Below are positions 55,764-64,000 of a DNA stretch of 64,000 nucleotides, piece after piece. Positions within the stretch are counted from its first letter, which is position 1; each line of letters opens with the position of its first letter. Origin of the DNA: Nostoc sp. UHCC 0870. GTDB taxonomy: Bacteria > Cyanobacteriota > Cyanobacteriia > Cyanobacteriales > Nostocaceae. The DNA lies in assembly GCF_022063185.1 (NCBI RefSeq), contig NZ_CP091913.1:3794001-3858000 (forward strand), read 5' to 3'. The notes under the pieces are model-generated. The model was not told the DNA's origin. It searched no databases and saw only the letters and a program-made list of their open reading frames with translations. Both the position numbers and the translations under genes were made by a program.

Positions 55764-57014
55764 ATGCCAGCAACATCTTTTTACGCAGATGCCGCCTACA
55801 ACACCCAAAAATCCCGCCAGGCTTTAGATCCTGATCTTACGGCTGATGACGGTGAATTTTCGGTGGACGATCTCCAAGAGTTGGAAATCGCTGCTGCTGA
55901 TCCCAATAACTTTGCTGCTAACGGTAACCGCCGCAGTACAGACTTAGTACGTCTATATCTTCAAGAGATAGGCCGAGTTCGGTTGTTAGGACGCGATGAA
56001 GAGGTTTCCGAAGCCCAAAAAGTCCAGCGTTACTTAAGATTGCGGATAGTGCTAGCCAATGCAGCCAAACAAGGAGATGCAGTAGTTACCCCTTATCTCA
56101 ACTTAATTGAAGTTCAGGAACGTTTAACATCAGAGTTAGGACACCGCCCTTCTTTGGAACGGTGGGCTAGTACGGCTGGTGTTCAGGTATCTGACCTTAA
56201 GCCGATTTTGTCAGAAGGTAAGCGTCGTTGGGCAGAAATTGCCAAATTGACTGTAGAAGAATTAGAGAAGGTTCAATCTAACGGTCTACACGCAAAAGAA
56301 CACATGATCAAGGCTAATTTGCGCTTGGTTGTGTCCGTTGCTAAGAAGTATCAAAATCGCGGTTTGGAATTATTGGATTTAGTCCAAGAAGGAACTCTTG
56401 GTTTAGAACGGGCTGTAGAAAAATTTGACCCTACCAAGGGATACCGCTTTAGTACCTATGCTTACTGGTGGATTCGTCAAGGAATTACGAGAGCGATCGC
56501 AACTTCTAGCCGCACGATTCGCCTTCCAGTTCACATCACAGAAAAACTTAACAAAATTAAAAAAGCTCAACGCAAAATTGCTCAAGAAAAAGGTCGCACT
56601 CCTACTTTAGAAGACCTAGCAATTGAGTTAGAAATGACACCGACTCAAGTGCGGGAAGTTTTGTTGAGAGTACCTCGTTCTGTTTCTTTAGAAACTAAAG
56701 TCGGTAAAGATAAAGATACCGAGTTAGGCGAATTATTAGAGACCGACGGTGTTACCCCTGAAGAAATGTTAATGCGAGAATCTTTACAAAGAGACTTGCA
56801 AAATTTGTTAGCAGATTTAACCACCCGTGAACGGGATGTGATTCTGATGCGGTTTGGTTTGGCTGATGGTCATCCTTACTCATTAGCAGAAATTGGCCGC
56901 GCCCTTGATTTATCACGGGAACGAGTCCGCCAAATTGAATCTAAGGCTTTACAGAAGCTGCGCCAACCCAAGCGTCGCAACCTCATCCGCGACTATTTAG
57001 AGTCGTTGAGTTAG
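55764..57014 (+). CDS. sigC: Group 2 sigma-70 factor, SigC-like
   Basis: 416 residues. Region 1.2 (STDLVRLYLQEIGRVRLLGR), the core-binding region 2.1-2.2 (ANLRLVVSVAKKYQNRGLEL, LDLVQEGTLGLERAVEKFDP), 2.3-2.4 (GYRFSTYAYWWIRQGITRAI), region 3 and the 4.2 helix-turn-helix (YSLAEIGRALDLSRERVRQI) are intact. The long linker between 1.2 and 2.1 (about 90-170) and the length separate it from SigA (about 390) and SigB (about 335) and fit SigC. Its position ahead of furA also matches sigC of PCC 7120. Group 2 factors act in nutrient and stress responses, so SigC rather than SigA is likely, though not certain. Confidence 0.75.
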   Translation: MPATSFYADAAYNTQKSRQALDPDLTADDGEFSVDDLQELEIAAADPNNFAANGNRRSTDLVRLYLQEIGRVRLLGRDEEVSEAQKVQRYLRLRIVLANAAKQGDAVVTPYLNLIEVQERLTSELGHRPSLERWASTAGVQVSDLKPILSEGKRRWAEIAKLTVEELEKVQSNGLHAKEHMIKANLRLVVSVAKKYQNRGLELLDLVQEGTLGLERAVEKFDPTKGYRFSTYAYWWIRQGITRAIATSSRTIRLPVHITEKLNKIKKAQRKIAQEKGRTPTLEDLAIELEMTPTQVREVLLRVPRSVSLETKVGKDKDTELGELLETDGVTPEEMLMRESLQRDLQNLLADLTTRERDVILMRFGLADGHPYSLAEIGRALDLSRERVRQIESKALQKLRQPKRRNLIRDYLESLS

Positions 57015-57392
57015 TTGAAATAGTCAATAGTCAACAGTCAATAGTTAATGCTTAATAGTAAACAAAATCTCAACTATAGATTGTTGACTCTGGACTATTT
57101 ATCAGCTAGGAAGAAAAGTGCAAAACTCCGTATTTTTAAATCAGAGATGTAGCGTAAACGGTAAATTTATTTGCCGTTTTAAGAAAGTTTGGCAATTAGT
57201 GATAACATTATCTCATCAGCCATTTTGGCAGATATCCTAACAGTAGGGATCATAAATTATTAGATCCATCTTCTCAAACTCATCAATTATTTTTAAAATT
57301 TAATAAATATTCGCAATAAGCAACAGTTGTTGCCAATGACTCCAAATATTTGCTATATTCTCAATTAATAAGCTTTGTTGAGAAAAATTAGT
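57015..57392. other. furA upstream region
   Basis: About 380 bp. 57015-57060 has AGTCAATAGT-type repeats. The last 150 bp are very AT-rich (for example AAATATTTGCTATATTC and AATTAATAAGC), as expected for a self-regulated furA promoter with iron boxes, but no exact box can be proven by eye. Confidence 0.4.
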
Positions 57393-57848
57393 ATGACTGT
57401 CTACACAAATACGTCACTCAAGGCTGAATTAAACGAACGTGGTTGGCGTTTAACTCCCCAAAGAGAAACTATATTACACATTTTTCAAGAACTCCCTCAA
57501 GGCGAACATTTGAGTGCTGAGGATTTATATCACCGCTTAGAAGGTGAAGGTGAAGGGATTAGCCTTTCAACTATCTACCGGACTTTGAAGTTGATGGCGC
57601 GGATGGGCATCTTAAGGGAACTTGAACTCGGAGAAGGGCATAAGCACTACGAAATCAACCAACCTTATCCCCATCATCATCATCACTTGATTTGTGTGCG
57701 TTGCAACTCAACCATTGAGTTCAAAAATGACTCAATTTTAAAAATTGGGGCTAAAACTGCTCAAAAGGAAGGTTTCCACCTACTTGACTGTCAAATGACA
57801 ATCCATGCAGTATGCCCCAAGTGCCAACGGGCGTTGATGCCGCTTTAG
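57393..57848 (+). CDS. furA: Ferric uptake regulator FurA
   Basis: 151 residues from the ATG at 57393 (MTVYTNTSLKAELNERGWRL); six codons further upstream are open but not conserved. The DNA-binding winged helix contains LTPQRETILHIFQELPQGEH and ISLSTIYRTLKLMARMGIL. The HHHHH stretch (94-98) is the Fur metal-site region. Two CxxC motifs, C101-VR-C104 and C141-PK-C144, are exactly those described for Anabaena FurA, whose Cys101 binds heme and reacts to redox state. FurA is the main iron repressor and also controls redox, nitrogen and photosynthesis genes. Convergent with the peptidoglycan-binding gene, 129 bp away. Confidence 0.95.
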   Translation: MTVYTNTSLKAELNERGWRLTPQRETILHIFQELPQGEHLSAEDLYHRLEGEGEGISLSTIYRTLKLMARMGILRELELGEGHKHYEINQPYPHHHHHLICVRCNSTIEFKNDSILKIGAKTAQKEGFHLLDCQMTIHAVCPKCQRALMPL

Positions 57849-57977
57849 CCCCAAGTACCGCTACGCGGAAGTCAAAAAGCTTATAGCATAGGCTGTTCAG
57901 TTATTTAGAATTGTTGCTGCTATTCGGAGGTAAATTACCTGTTACTGACTTACACTGAGCAAATGCTGAAGCGGGTG
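57393..57977 (-). ncRNA. Probable antisense furA RNA (alpha-furA type read-through)
   Basis: In PCC 7120 the convergent neighbour alr1690 is co-transcribed with a long RNA antisense to furA. The same gene arrangement is present here and I see no strong terminator between the two stop codons (57849-57977). Inferred by synteny only; end points are nominal. Confidence 0.4.
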
Positions 57978-59225
57978 CTAAAAGCGTCCGCTTCTAACAT
58001 CAGTGAGGCTGATACCATAAAATTCCTGTGCTTGCTTGATAGCTTTTTTGGTATCTTCTGCCATTAAGCCATTTAATTGGCCTTTATAAAATCCTCTTGC
58101 TTGCAGTCGTCTTTGGATCTCTAAAACACTAAAATCACTTTTCGGTGTTTTAGTAACTAAGTTATGTAATTTAGCTCTGGTAGTAGGCCCAGCAATCCCA
58201 CTGACAGCTAAATAATTACCGGCTTGAAATCTTTTTACTGCATCTGCGGTGTAAGAACCAAAGTAGCCGTTGGGTTGTCCTTGTAAATACCCGGCTTGAA
58301 TTAACTGTTCTTGCAGCACTCGGACTCCTTCGCCGCGATCGCCTAGACGGAGTTGATCTTTATTCGCCGCTTGCGGAGGCTGAGAAGTTCTACCACCTAC
58401 ACCCAGTGGGGGTAATTTTGCCGTTGTTGCGGGGCCAACAATGCCGTCACTATCCAATTTATAAGCTGATTGAAACCTTTTTACAGATTCTTCAGTGATC
58501 GGCCCAAAAATGCCGGTAGCGTTACCGTAATAAAATCCTGCTACTCGCAAACGTTCTTGCAAAACTCTCACCTCTTCACCTTCATCGCCTTTACCTAAAT
58601 AGTTGGGGCTTTGACGCTTCTTAGTGACTGAATTAGCGACTACAGTTTGTTTTGGTTTTGTACTGGTAGTAGCATTGCTGCGAGTTTGTGTATTAGCAGT
58701 GCTAGTTTGTTTTGGTTTTGTACTGGTAGTAGCGTTGCTGCGAGTTTGTGTATTAGCAGTGCTAGTTTGTCTCAGTGTCGTTTGATTACTGACAAAAGTA
58801 GCTGTTGGCGGTTGGCTAATTACAGTAGCTCCACGCCAACTATCTAATTTTTCTAAGGTGCTAGCCCCGACAATACCATCAACAGGCAAACCTGCGGCTT
58901 GTTGAAAACGCCGCACAGCGTCTTCTGTGGGAAAGTCATAGACTTGAGTAATGGGTGCTTGATAAAAACCTGCGTTTTGCAGTTTTTGTTGGATATTTCT
59001 GACAGAAGGGCCTTGATCTCCTCTTTCTAATGCCCAGACACTACTAACGCTACCAAGAACTGATAGTGTCAGAGCAAGGGGTAGCATATACTTCCAAGCC
59101 TTACTAGACAAACGTTTCCAGTCGGGTAGAGTCGCTTTATCTAGTAATGGGTCAAAAGAAACTAACTCATTGGCTTCGTTACCTTCGTAGGCGAAAGCTA
59201 GATGTAAATACGCGATGTTGTCCAT
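57978..59225 (-). CDS. Peptidoglycan-binding (PG_binding_1) repeat protein, alr1690-like
   Basis: 415 residues. After about 45 cytosolic residues a single hydrophobic segment (MLPLALTLSVLGSVSSVWAL) acts as anchor or signal. Four PG_binding_1-type modules follow (about 70-125, 205-265, 290-345, 365-410), each with the pattern LQ..L..AGFY....G.F...T..AV.RFQ...L..DGI.GP.T...L. A Thr/Asn/Gln-rich linker contains an exact 20-residue duplication (TSTANTQTRSNATTSTKPKQ twice). The protein should bind the cell wall. In PCC 7120 loss of alr1690 affects wall shape and furA levels. The gene lies 14 bp after the cobN start region on the same strand, probably co-transcribed. Confidence 0.85.
   Translation of the reverse strand: MDNIAYLHLAFAYEGNEANELVSFDPLLDKATLPDWKRLSSKAWKYMLPLALTLSVLGSVSSVWALERGDQGPSVRNIQQKLQNAGFYQAPITQVYDFPTEDAVRRFQQAAGLPVDGIVGASTLEKLDSWRGATVISQPPTATFVSNQTTLRQTSTANTQTRSNATTSTKPKQTSTANTQTRSNATTSTKPKQTVVANSVTKKRQSPNYLGKGDEGEEVRVLQERLRVAGFYYGNATGIFGPITEESVKRFQSAYKLDSDGIVGPATTAKLPPLGVGGRTSQPPQAANKDQLRLGDRGEGVRVLQEQLIQAGYLQGQPNGYFGSYTADAVKRFQAGNYLAVSGIAGPTTRAKLHNLVTKTPKSDFSVLEIQRRLQARGFYKGQLNGLMAEDTKKAIKQAQEFYGISLTDVRSGRF
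58632..58765 (-). repeat. 60-bp tandem duplication in the linker
   Basis: Two adjacent 60-bp copies differ at one base (CATTGCTGCG versus CGTTGCTGCG). In frame; it duplicates 20 linker residues. Confidence 0.9.
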
Positions 59226-59239
59226 AATTCCTACACCAC

Positions 59240-62200
59240 TTACTTTTCTTCAATAGCTGCTTCAGCTTGATGTACTAAGTTGCGTAAAGTATCTAATGTT
59301 TGTATATTTACATCCTGCCATAAACCGCGCTTGTGTGCCTCTAATAATTTTTCCGCAATATCACGTAGAGCATGGGGATTTTTCTCCTGAATAAAGTCAC
59401 AAACTACGGAATCAAGCAAATAAGCCTGCATGACACCCTGATACATATAGTTTTCGACACATCTGGCCGTAGCATCATAGGCGAATACAAAATCTACAGT
59501 TGCTGACATTTCAAATGCACCTTTGTAGCCGTGGCGCATCACACCCTCAATCCATTTAGGATTCACCACACGAGAACGATACACCCGCGCAATTTCTGAT
59601 TTAAGTTGGCGGACGCGTGGTTGAGATGGAATGGAATTATCACCAAAATAAGTTTCAGGGTTTTTCCCTTGGATAGACCGCACCGCCGCCGTTAATCCAC
59701 CCTGAAATTGATAATAATCATCAGAATCGAGCAAATCATGTTCGCGGTTGTCTTGGTTTTGCAGGACAATTTGCATTTGCCCTAATCGCTGGGTGAAGGC
59801 TTCGGGATTGGGGACTGGGGACTGGGTATTAGGTTGGATTTCTCCCCCTGCTTCCCCTACACTCCCTCCTGTTCTGTCACCTGTCACCTGTAACCTGTCA
59901 CCTGAAGAATAGGCGTAACAACTCCAATTAATATAGGCTTGGGCTAAATCTTGGTCATCTTGCCAGTTTTGTGATTCCATTAAGCCTTGGAGTCCCGCAC
60001 CGTAAGCACCTGGTTTTGAGCCAAAGATACGATAAAGCGATCGCGCTAAGGCCGTTTCTGAAGTTAAACCTTGTTGCAACCAAAAATCAGTATCTTGCTT
60101 AACTTGCGCTGCTATGGGGTTTTGGTCTGGTGGTTCATCTAGTGCAGCGACTGCGTTGACGGCTTGCTCAAATAAATCCATTAAGTTGGGAAAAGCATCA
60201 CGGAAAAATCCCGAAATGCGTAAGGTGACATCTACACGGGGTCTTGCCAAAATGCTCAAGGGCAAAATTTCTAAATCGATGACGCGCCGCGCTGCGCCAT
60301 CCCACACGGGTCTTACACCCAGTAAAGCTAAAGCCTCGGCGATGTCGTCTCCCCCTGTCCGCATTGTCGCCGTTCCCCAGACGGATAAGCCTAGGGTCTT
60401 GGGATACTCGCCGTGTTCTTGGGTATAGCATTCAATCAGGTTTTCGGCTGCTTTTCTACCCACATCCCAAGCTGTTTCTGTGGGAATGGCGCGAATATCT
60501 ACTGAGTAAAAATTCCTCCCTGTGGGTAAAACTTCTGGTCTTCCCCGTGTGGGTGCGCCTGATGGTGCGCTGGGGATGTATTTCCCATCCAGTCCCCGCA
60601 ACAGATGGGTGATTTCCATCTGTGTTTGTTGCAGCGCAGGGAGAAGTTTGGCGTTAATCCAGTTGAGGGAATTAGGGACTGGGGAACTTAATTTTAAATT
60701 TGTAATGAGTTGTTCTACTAGTGAGGCGGCGTGTTCTTCCAGGGTGGTGACGGCATCGCCTGCGGTGTGACAGGGATTTTGAGTTTTTTGGGCTAAAATT
60801 TGCTTGTCGCTTAGTGATAATTCACTGCTGAAATCGGCGGTGAGGGGGTCGAGGTCTAAACCCCAATCATCGGCTAAGGATCTGGTAATCCCTGGAGAAT
60901 AGCGGTTGGGAATGCGAGCGATCGCTACAATTAAGTCCCGTAATTGTCTACCTTGGGGACATTGCCCAAAAATGTGCAATCCATCTCGAATTTGTGCTTC
61001 TTTTAGTTCGCATAGATAGCCATCTAAGGAATTTAAAATTAAAGACTCAAAATTTAAAATTTCTTTTTCATCTTGAATCCCTAAGTCTTTATAAAGATTT
61101 TCTTGGATGACTAGTTCTCGGATGCGATCGCGCAAGGCTGGTAAGCGGGAAGGATCTAAACTTTCCGCTTCATAATATTCATCAATTAAATTTTCTAGCT
61201 TTTGTAAAGCCCCATAGAGTTCTGCGCGAGTCATTGGGGGCGTAAGATGGTCTATGATCACCGCTTGGGCGCGACGCTTGGCTTGCGAACCTTCACCGGG
61301 GTCATTGACAATAAATGGGTATAAGTGGGGCATTGCACCAAAGGCTACTTCGGGATAGCAAGTGCTAGATAAAGCTAAACTCTTACCGGGAAGCCATTCC
61401 AAATTTCCATGTTTCCCCACGTGAACAATCGCATTAGATCCAAAACATTCCCGCACCCAATAATAAAAAGCTAAATAGTTATGGGTTGGCTCTAAATCCG
61501 GTGCATGATAATTCAAACTAGGGTCAAGATCATAACCCCGTGATGGTTGAATACCTACAAATACATTACCTAGTTGAATACCGGGAATTGGGAATTGGGA
61601 ATTGCTTTGTTGTCCCTCCAGTCCCCAGTCCTCAGTCCCCCACCTCTCCCCAATACCTTGCTGTACTATTTCTGGTAAAGAGGCAAAATATTCTTGATAT
61701 TCAGCAGTTGATAAACTTTGCTGTACTGGTCGCCAGTCTCTACCTTCTGGATCGTTGGTAACACCAGCCGTTAAACGTGCGATTAATTCATCACTATTAG
61801 TGGGGGGATTTTCTACTAAATACCCTTCTGCTTGTAATGCTTTGAGGATTTCTATACAACTAGCTGGGGTATCTAATCCCACACCGTTGGCTAAACGTCC
61901 ATCGCGGTTGGGGTAATTAGCTAAAATCAGGGCTATTTTGCGCTCTTGGGGTGGTTTGGCGCGTAGTTTAACCCAATTCGCTGCCAGTTCAGCAACAAAC
62001 TCAATGCGATCGCTCACTGGTTCATAAACTACCACATCTGTTTCTAAGTCAGGATGATGTGTTTGTACCGCCTTAAAGGACACAGCACGACTAATAATTC
62101 TGCCATCCACTTCTGGTAGAGCAACATTCATCGCAATGTCGCGGGGAGAAAGTCCTTGTGATAGTGCTTCCCACTGCTCTAAAAATCCGCCACTGAGGAT

Positions 62201-63133
62201 AACTTGCAATACAGGAACATCTAATTTTTCCCACAGTTCAGTCTGGGGTGTTTCTGTATCTAACCGTGCCAAGGAAAAGCTAGTGGTATTGAGTAATACT
62301 GAAACTTGCTCTGAGTTCTGACCTTGAAAAAACTGCATTAACTCTGTTTGCACATCAGGGTCACGCAAAGAAGAAACAAACACAGGCAAAGGTTGTAAGT
62401 TTCTTTGCGCCAAAGCCGCACACAACGCATCAATAACTTTAGTATTTCCCGCCAAATAGTGAGCGCGGTAAAACAATATACCGACTTTAGGAATTGAGCA
62501 TGGCACATTGGGGTAAAATCTCCCCTGCTCCCCTGCTCCCCTCTCACCTGTCACCTGTAACCTGTCACCTGTAACCTGTAACCTGTCCCCTAAATACACC
62601 CCCACACGGGGAACTCGTTGCGGTGGTGCTGGATTATATACAGTGGCTAAACATTTATCACTGATAAACTGGAGAGCGTTAACAAAATTTTCTACGCCGC
62701 CTTCATTGAAATACTGCCATATTTGGTTAACAGTAGTCGCAGGCAAGGTAGACTGAGAAAACAATTCAGGATCGAGCGCATCGTCTCCTGGCATTACAAT
62801 TAGGTGTACACCATTACGTTGCACAATTTCCTGCACTATTTCTAAACCGTAAGCCCAATAGGAACGTCCTCCTATCAGGCGCAAAATGATTACTTGGGCA
62901 AGTTCTAAAACTTGTTCTGCGTAAGTATCAATGCTTATTTGTTGCTGCAACAGTAATAAATTCGCTACTCTCAATGCAGGAAATGTTGTAGGTAATTGGG
63001 GAACTGTAGCAGCCAGGGTTTGAATGTCGGTATCAGCAGCCGTAATAAATACAAAGCTAGCTGGGGTTTGTTCTAGAAAAATAACACCTTCTGACTGGTT
63101 CAATCCTACCGATGTTGTACTTAAACGATGCAT
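59240..63133 (-). CDS. cobN: Cobaltochelatase subunit CobN (CobN/Mg-chelatase H family)
   Basis: 1297 residues. The large chelatase subunit that binds the corrin (or related tetrapyrrole) for cobalt insertion. Family words: ILRLIGGRSYWAYGLEIVQE near the start, ANYPNRDGRLANGVGLDTPA, VHVGKHGNLEWLPGKSLALS (conserved metal-site region), IFGQCPQGRQLRDLIVAIAR, LGLSVWGTATMRTGGDDIAE and VMRHGYKGAFEMSATVDFVF. Cyanobacteria generally lack CobST and may use the ChlI/ChlD ATPases. Three segments are foreign repeat DNA read in frame (62505-62595, 61580-61660, 59795-59910), apparently in surface loops, since the flanking family motifs remain. Confidence 0.9.
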   Translation of the reverse strand: MHRLSTTSVGLNQSEGVIFLEQTPASFVFITAADTDIQTLAATVPQLPTTFPALRVANLLLLQQQISIDTYAEQVLELAQVIILRLIGGRSYWAYGLEIVQEIVQRNGVHLIVMPGDDALDPELFSQSTLPATTVNQIWQYFNEGGVENFVNALQFISDKCLATVYNPAPPQRVPRVGVYLGDRLQVTGDRLQVTGERGAGEQGRFYPNVPCSIPKVGILFYRAHYLAGNTKVIDALCAALAQRNLQPLPVFVSSLRDPDVQTELMQFFQGQNSEQVSVLLNTTSFSLARLDTETPQTELWEKLDVPVLQVILSGGFLEQWEALSQGLSPRDIAMNVALPEVDGRIISRAVSFKAVQTHHPDLETDVVVYEPVSDRIEFVAELAANWVKLRAKPPQERKIALILANYPNRDGRLANGVGLDTPASCIEILKALQAEGYLVENPPTNSDELIARLTAGVTNDPEGRDWRPVQQSLSTAEYQEYFASLPEIVQQGIGERWGTEDWGLEGQQSNSQFPIPGIQLGNVFVGIQPSRGYDLDPSLNYHAPDLEPTHNYLAFYYWVRECFGSNAIVHVGKHGNLEWLPGKSLALSSTCYPEVAFGAMPHLYPFIVNDPGEGSQAKRRAQAVIIDHLTPPMTRAELYGALQKLENLIDEYYEAESLDPSRLPALRDRIRELVIQENLYKDLGIQDEKEILNFESLILNSLDGYLCELKEAQIRDGLHIFGQCPQGRQLRDLIVAIARIPNRYSPGITRSLADDWGLDLDPLTADFSSELSLSDKQILAQKTQNPCHTAGDAVTTLEEHAASLVEQLITNLKLSSPVPNSLNWINAKLLPALQQTQMEITHLLRGLDGKYIPSAPSGAPTRGRPEVLPTGRNFYSVDIRAIPTETAWDVGRKAAENLIECYTQEHGEYPKTLGLSVWGTATMRTGGDDIAEALALLGVRPVWDGAARRVIDLEILPLSILARPRVDVTLRISGFFRDAFPNLMDLFEQAVNAVAALDEPPDQNPIAAQVKQDTDFWLQQGLTSETALARSLYRIFGSKPGAYGAGLQGLMESQNWQDDQDLAQAYINWSCYAYSSGDRLQVTGDRTGGSVGEAGGEIQPNTQSPVPNPEAFTQRLGQMQIVLQNQDNREHDLLDSDDYYQFQGGLTAAVRSIQGKNPETYFGDNSIPSQPRVRQLKSEIARVYRSRVVNPKWIEGVMRHGYKGAFEMSATVDFVFAYDATARCVENYMYQGVMQAYLLDSVVCDFIQEKNPHALRDIAEKLLEAHKRGLWQDVNIQTLDTLRNLVHQAEAAIEEK
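59795..59910 (-). repeat. In-frame repeat tract in cobN (C-terminal)
   Basis: Codes for SSGDRLQVTGDRTGGSVGEA followed by NTQSPVPNPEA. It contains CACCTGT/AACCTGT heptamers and GGGGACT units. Confidence 0.8.
61580..61660 (-). repeat. In-frame repeat tract in cobN (middle)
   Basis: Codes for RWGTEDWGLEGQQSNSQFPI and contains GGGAATT and CCCCAGT-type units. Confidence 0.7.
62505..62595 (-). repeat. In-frame repeat tract in cobN (N-terminal)
   Basis: CACCTGT/AACCTGT heptamers, read as GDRLQVT repeats, then CTCCCCTG units read as GERGAGEQG. Confidence 0.85.
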
Positions 63134-63224
63134 AATCCTGTATTACCGCTTTAAACTGTTGGTTAGAACATAATCAAACAATATTTCAGCCCAGAACCCT
63201 ATCCTTCTTAGAAAACCATTGAAA

Positions 63225-64000
63225 ATGCTTAGTTCTCCTGATTTGAGCTTTTCTCGAAATTTACCTTTAGTTGTATTTAGTCAGCTTGGGGAATTGTTGC
63301 AGCAGATGGCTCATGCAGTAGAAACTGCTGCTTTGGTACTCACAGAAGCTATTTTGTCTAGGATTCGTGTACCTGTGGAGTGGGAAAGACAGAGATTTAC
63401 ATTGGTGGTTTCTGAGCGATTTAGTGCGCTGATGGTGGGTGAGCAAGAACAAGAGAATCGGTTGTGGGAAGAAATTATTCCTTTAAACCAGGTGGTAGAT
63501 AATTATACAGACTCATCACTTCATACTAGGTTGACATTTGATGCAGAGGCGATCGCCTCTTTTATCTCAAAATTGCGAGATTTGTTTGGTTGTGATTCTG
63601 ATACCTACCAACATTTGGAACACTATCGCCAAATTCTCAAACCTAATGATGCTACACTACAAAGTCAATTTTCTTTATTATTATTAGAATATCTTTTACC
63701 ACAGCCAGGCGGGGAACTAGCAACACCTACACTTGCTAATGTGCCGGAAATTTATAGCTGTCAACCAGTAGAAGATGCTTTAAAAAAACAAATTTCCCAA
63801 GAGCGACTACTGAATCAGGTGACAACCAAAATTCGCAAAAGCCTAGATTTGTCGGTAATTATGACTACGGCAATTGCACAAGTAAGGGAGTTTTTGGAAT
63901 TAGACAGATTAGTAATATATAAATTTGAGAGTTCACGAGTCAATAATTACAATCCCCTCTACCCCCGAATGCAAGACTTGCAAAAATATGGGGGTTGTAT
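63225..64000 (+). CDS. GAF-domain sensor protein, N-terminal part (runs off the right edge)
   Basis: ATG at 63225; open for 258 codons to the window end. The first 200 residues are helical with no recognised domain (MLSSPDLSFSRNLPLVVFSQ...). A GAF domain starts near 215 (QVTTKIRKSLDLSVIMTTAI, VREFLELDRLVIYKFE), the same lead-in as in cyanobacterial multi-GAF histidine kinases. It is divergent from cobN, about 90 bp apart. Likely a sensor kinase or chemotaxis-like protein; the output domain is outside the window. Confidence 0.75.
   Translation, partial: MLSSPDLSFSRNLPLVVFSQLGELLQQMAHAVETAALVLTEAILSRIRVPVEWERQRFTLVVSERFSALMVGEQEQENRLWEEIIPLNQVVDNYTDSSLHTRLTFDAEAIASFISKLRDLFGCDSDTYQHLEHYRQILKPNDATLQSQFSLLLLEYLLPQPGGELATPTLANVPEIYSCQPVEDALKKQISQERLLNQVTTKIRKSLDLSVIMTTAIAQVREFLELDRLVIYKFESSRVNNYNPLYPRMQDLQKYGGC

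Overview
The window looks like chromosomal DNA of a filamentous, heterocyst-type cyanobacterium of the Nostoc/Anabaena group. The evidence is the photosystem II genes psb28 and psb34, many GCGATCGC (HIP1) octamers, abundant short tandemly repeated (STRR) heptamers, xisH/xisI-type genes, a PEP-CTERM protein, and the gene order cobN - peptidoglycan-binding protein - furA - sigC. From memory, that order matches the all1688-all1692 neighbourhood of Nostoc sp. PCC 7120. The species cannot be fixed from the window alone.

Layout. 1-4.6 kb: a transposase running off the left edge, then a 5'-truncated AAA-like ATPase carrying 17 nearly identical WD40 repeats. 5.1-8.8 kb: an unusual P1B-type ATPase without the CPC motif, followed by a DUF5132-like protein and an HMA2-like protein. 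9-28 kb: mostly housekeeping and envelope genes (nitrilase family, MarC, PEP-CTERM protein, PhoX phosphatase, glycosyltransferase, SDR-CIA30 protein, glgB, lpxB-like, murF, a TerB-like protein, HDAC-like). 28.5-33 kb: gyrA-lnt, translationally coupled, and psb34. 33.5-37.5 kb: arfB, a phytochrome-like histidine kinase and a NADAR protein. 37.5-42 kb: an IS200/IS605-type element with intact tnpB and degraded tnpA, psb28, dprA and a second, broken tnpB remnant. 42-46.5 kb: rpiA, a small gene behind a canonical cyanobacterial LexA box, an MscS channel and ahcY.

46.6-52.9 kb is the accessory island. It holds an xisH broken by a 133-bp insertion, xisI, a wrecked HicB-like antitoxin gene and a compact three-gene operon on the minus strand. 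The operon encodes a trypsin-co-occurring (Trypco1-like) protein, a trypsin-like protease fused to a STAND-type NTPase, and a multi-membrane-span STAND-type NTPase with a Val/Ala/Gly tandem-repeat segment. The island ends at the 3' side of a tRNA-Pro(CGG) gene. This operon is the best candidate for a poorly described system, probably an NTP-dependent biological conflict or defence module. 53-64 kb returns to core genes: lipA-gpsA, sigC, furA with its convergent neighbour (known in PCC 7120 to give an antisense furA RNA), cobN, and the start of a GAF sensor protein.

A theme across the window is invasion by short repeats. STRR-type heptamers or octamers fill intergenic spacers, and they also sit in frame inside lnt, the lpxB-like gene, cobN (three places) and the WD40 ATPase. 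Small dispersed elements have inactivated xisH and probably the hicB-like gene.
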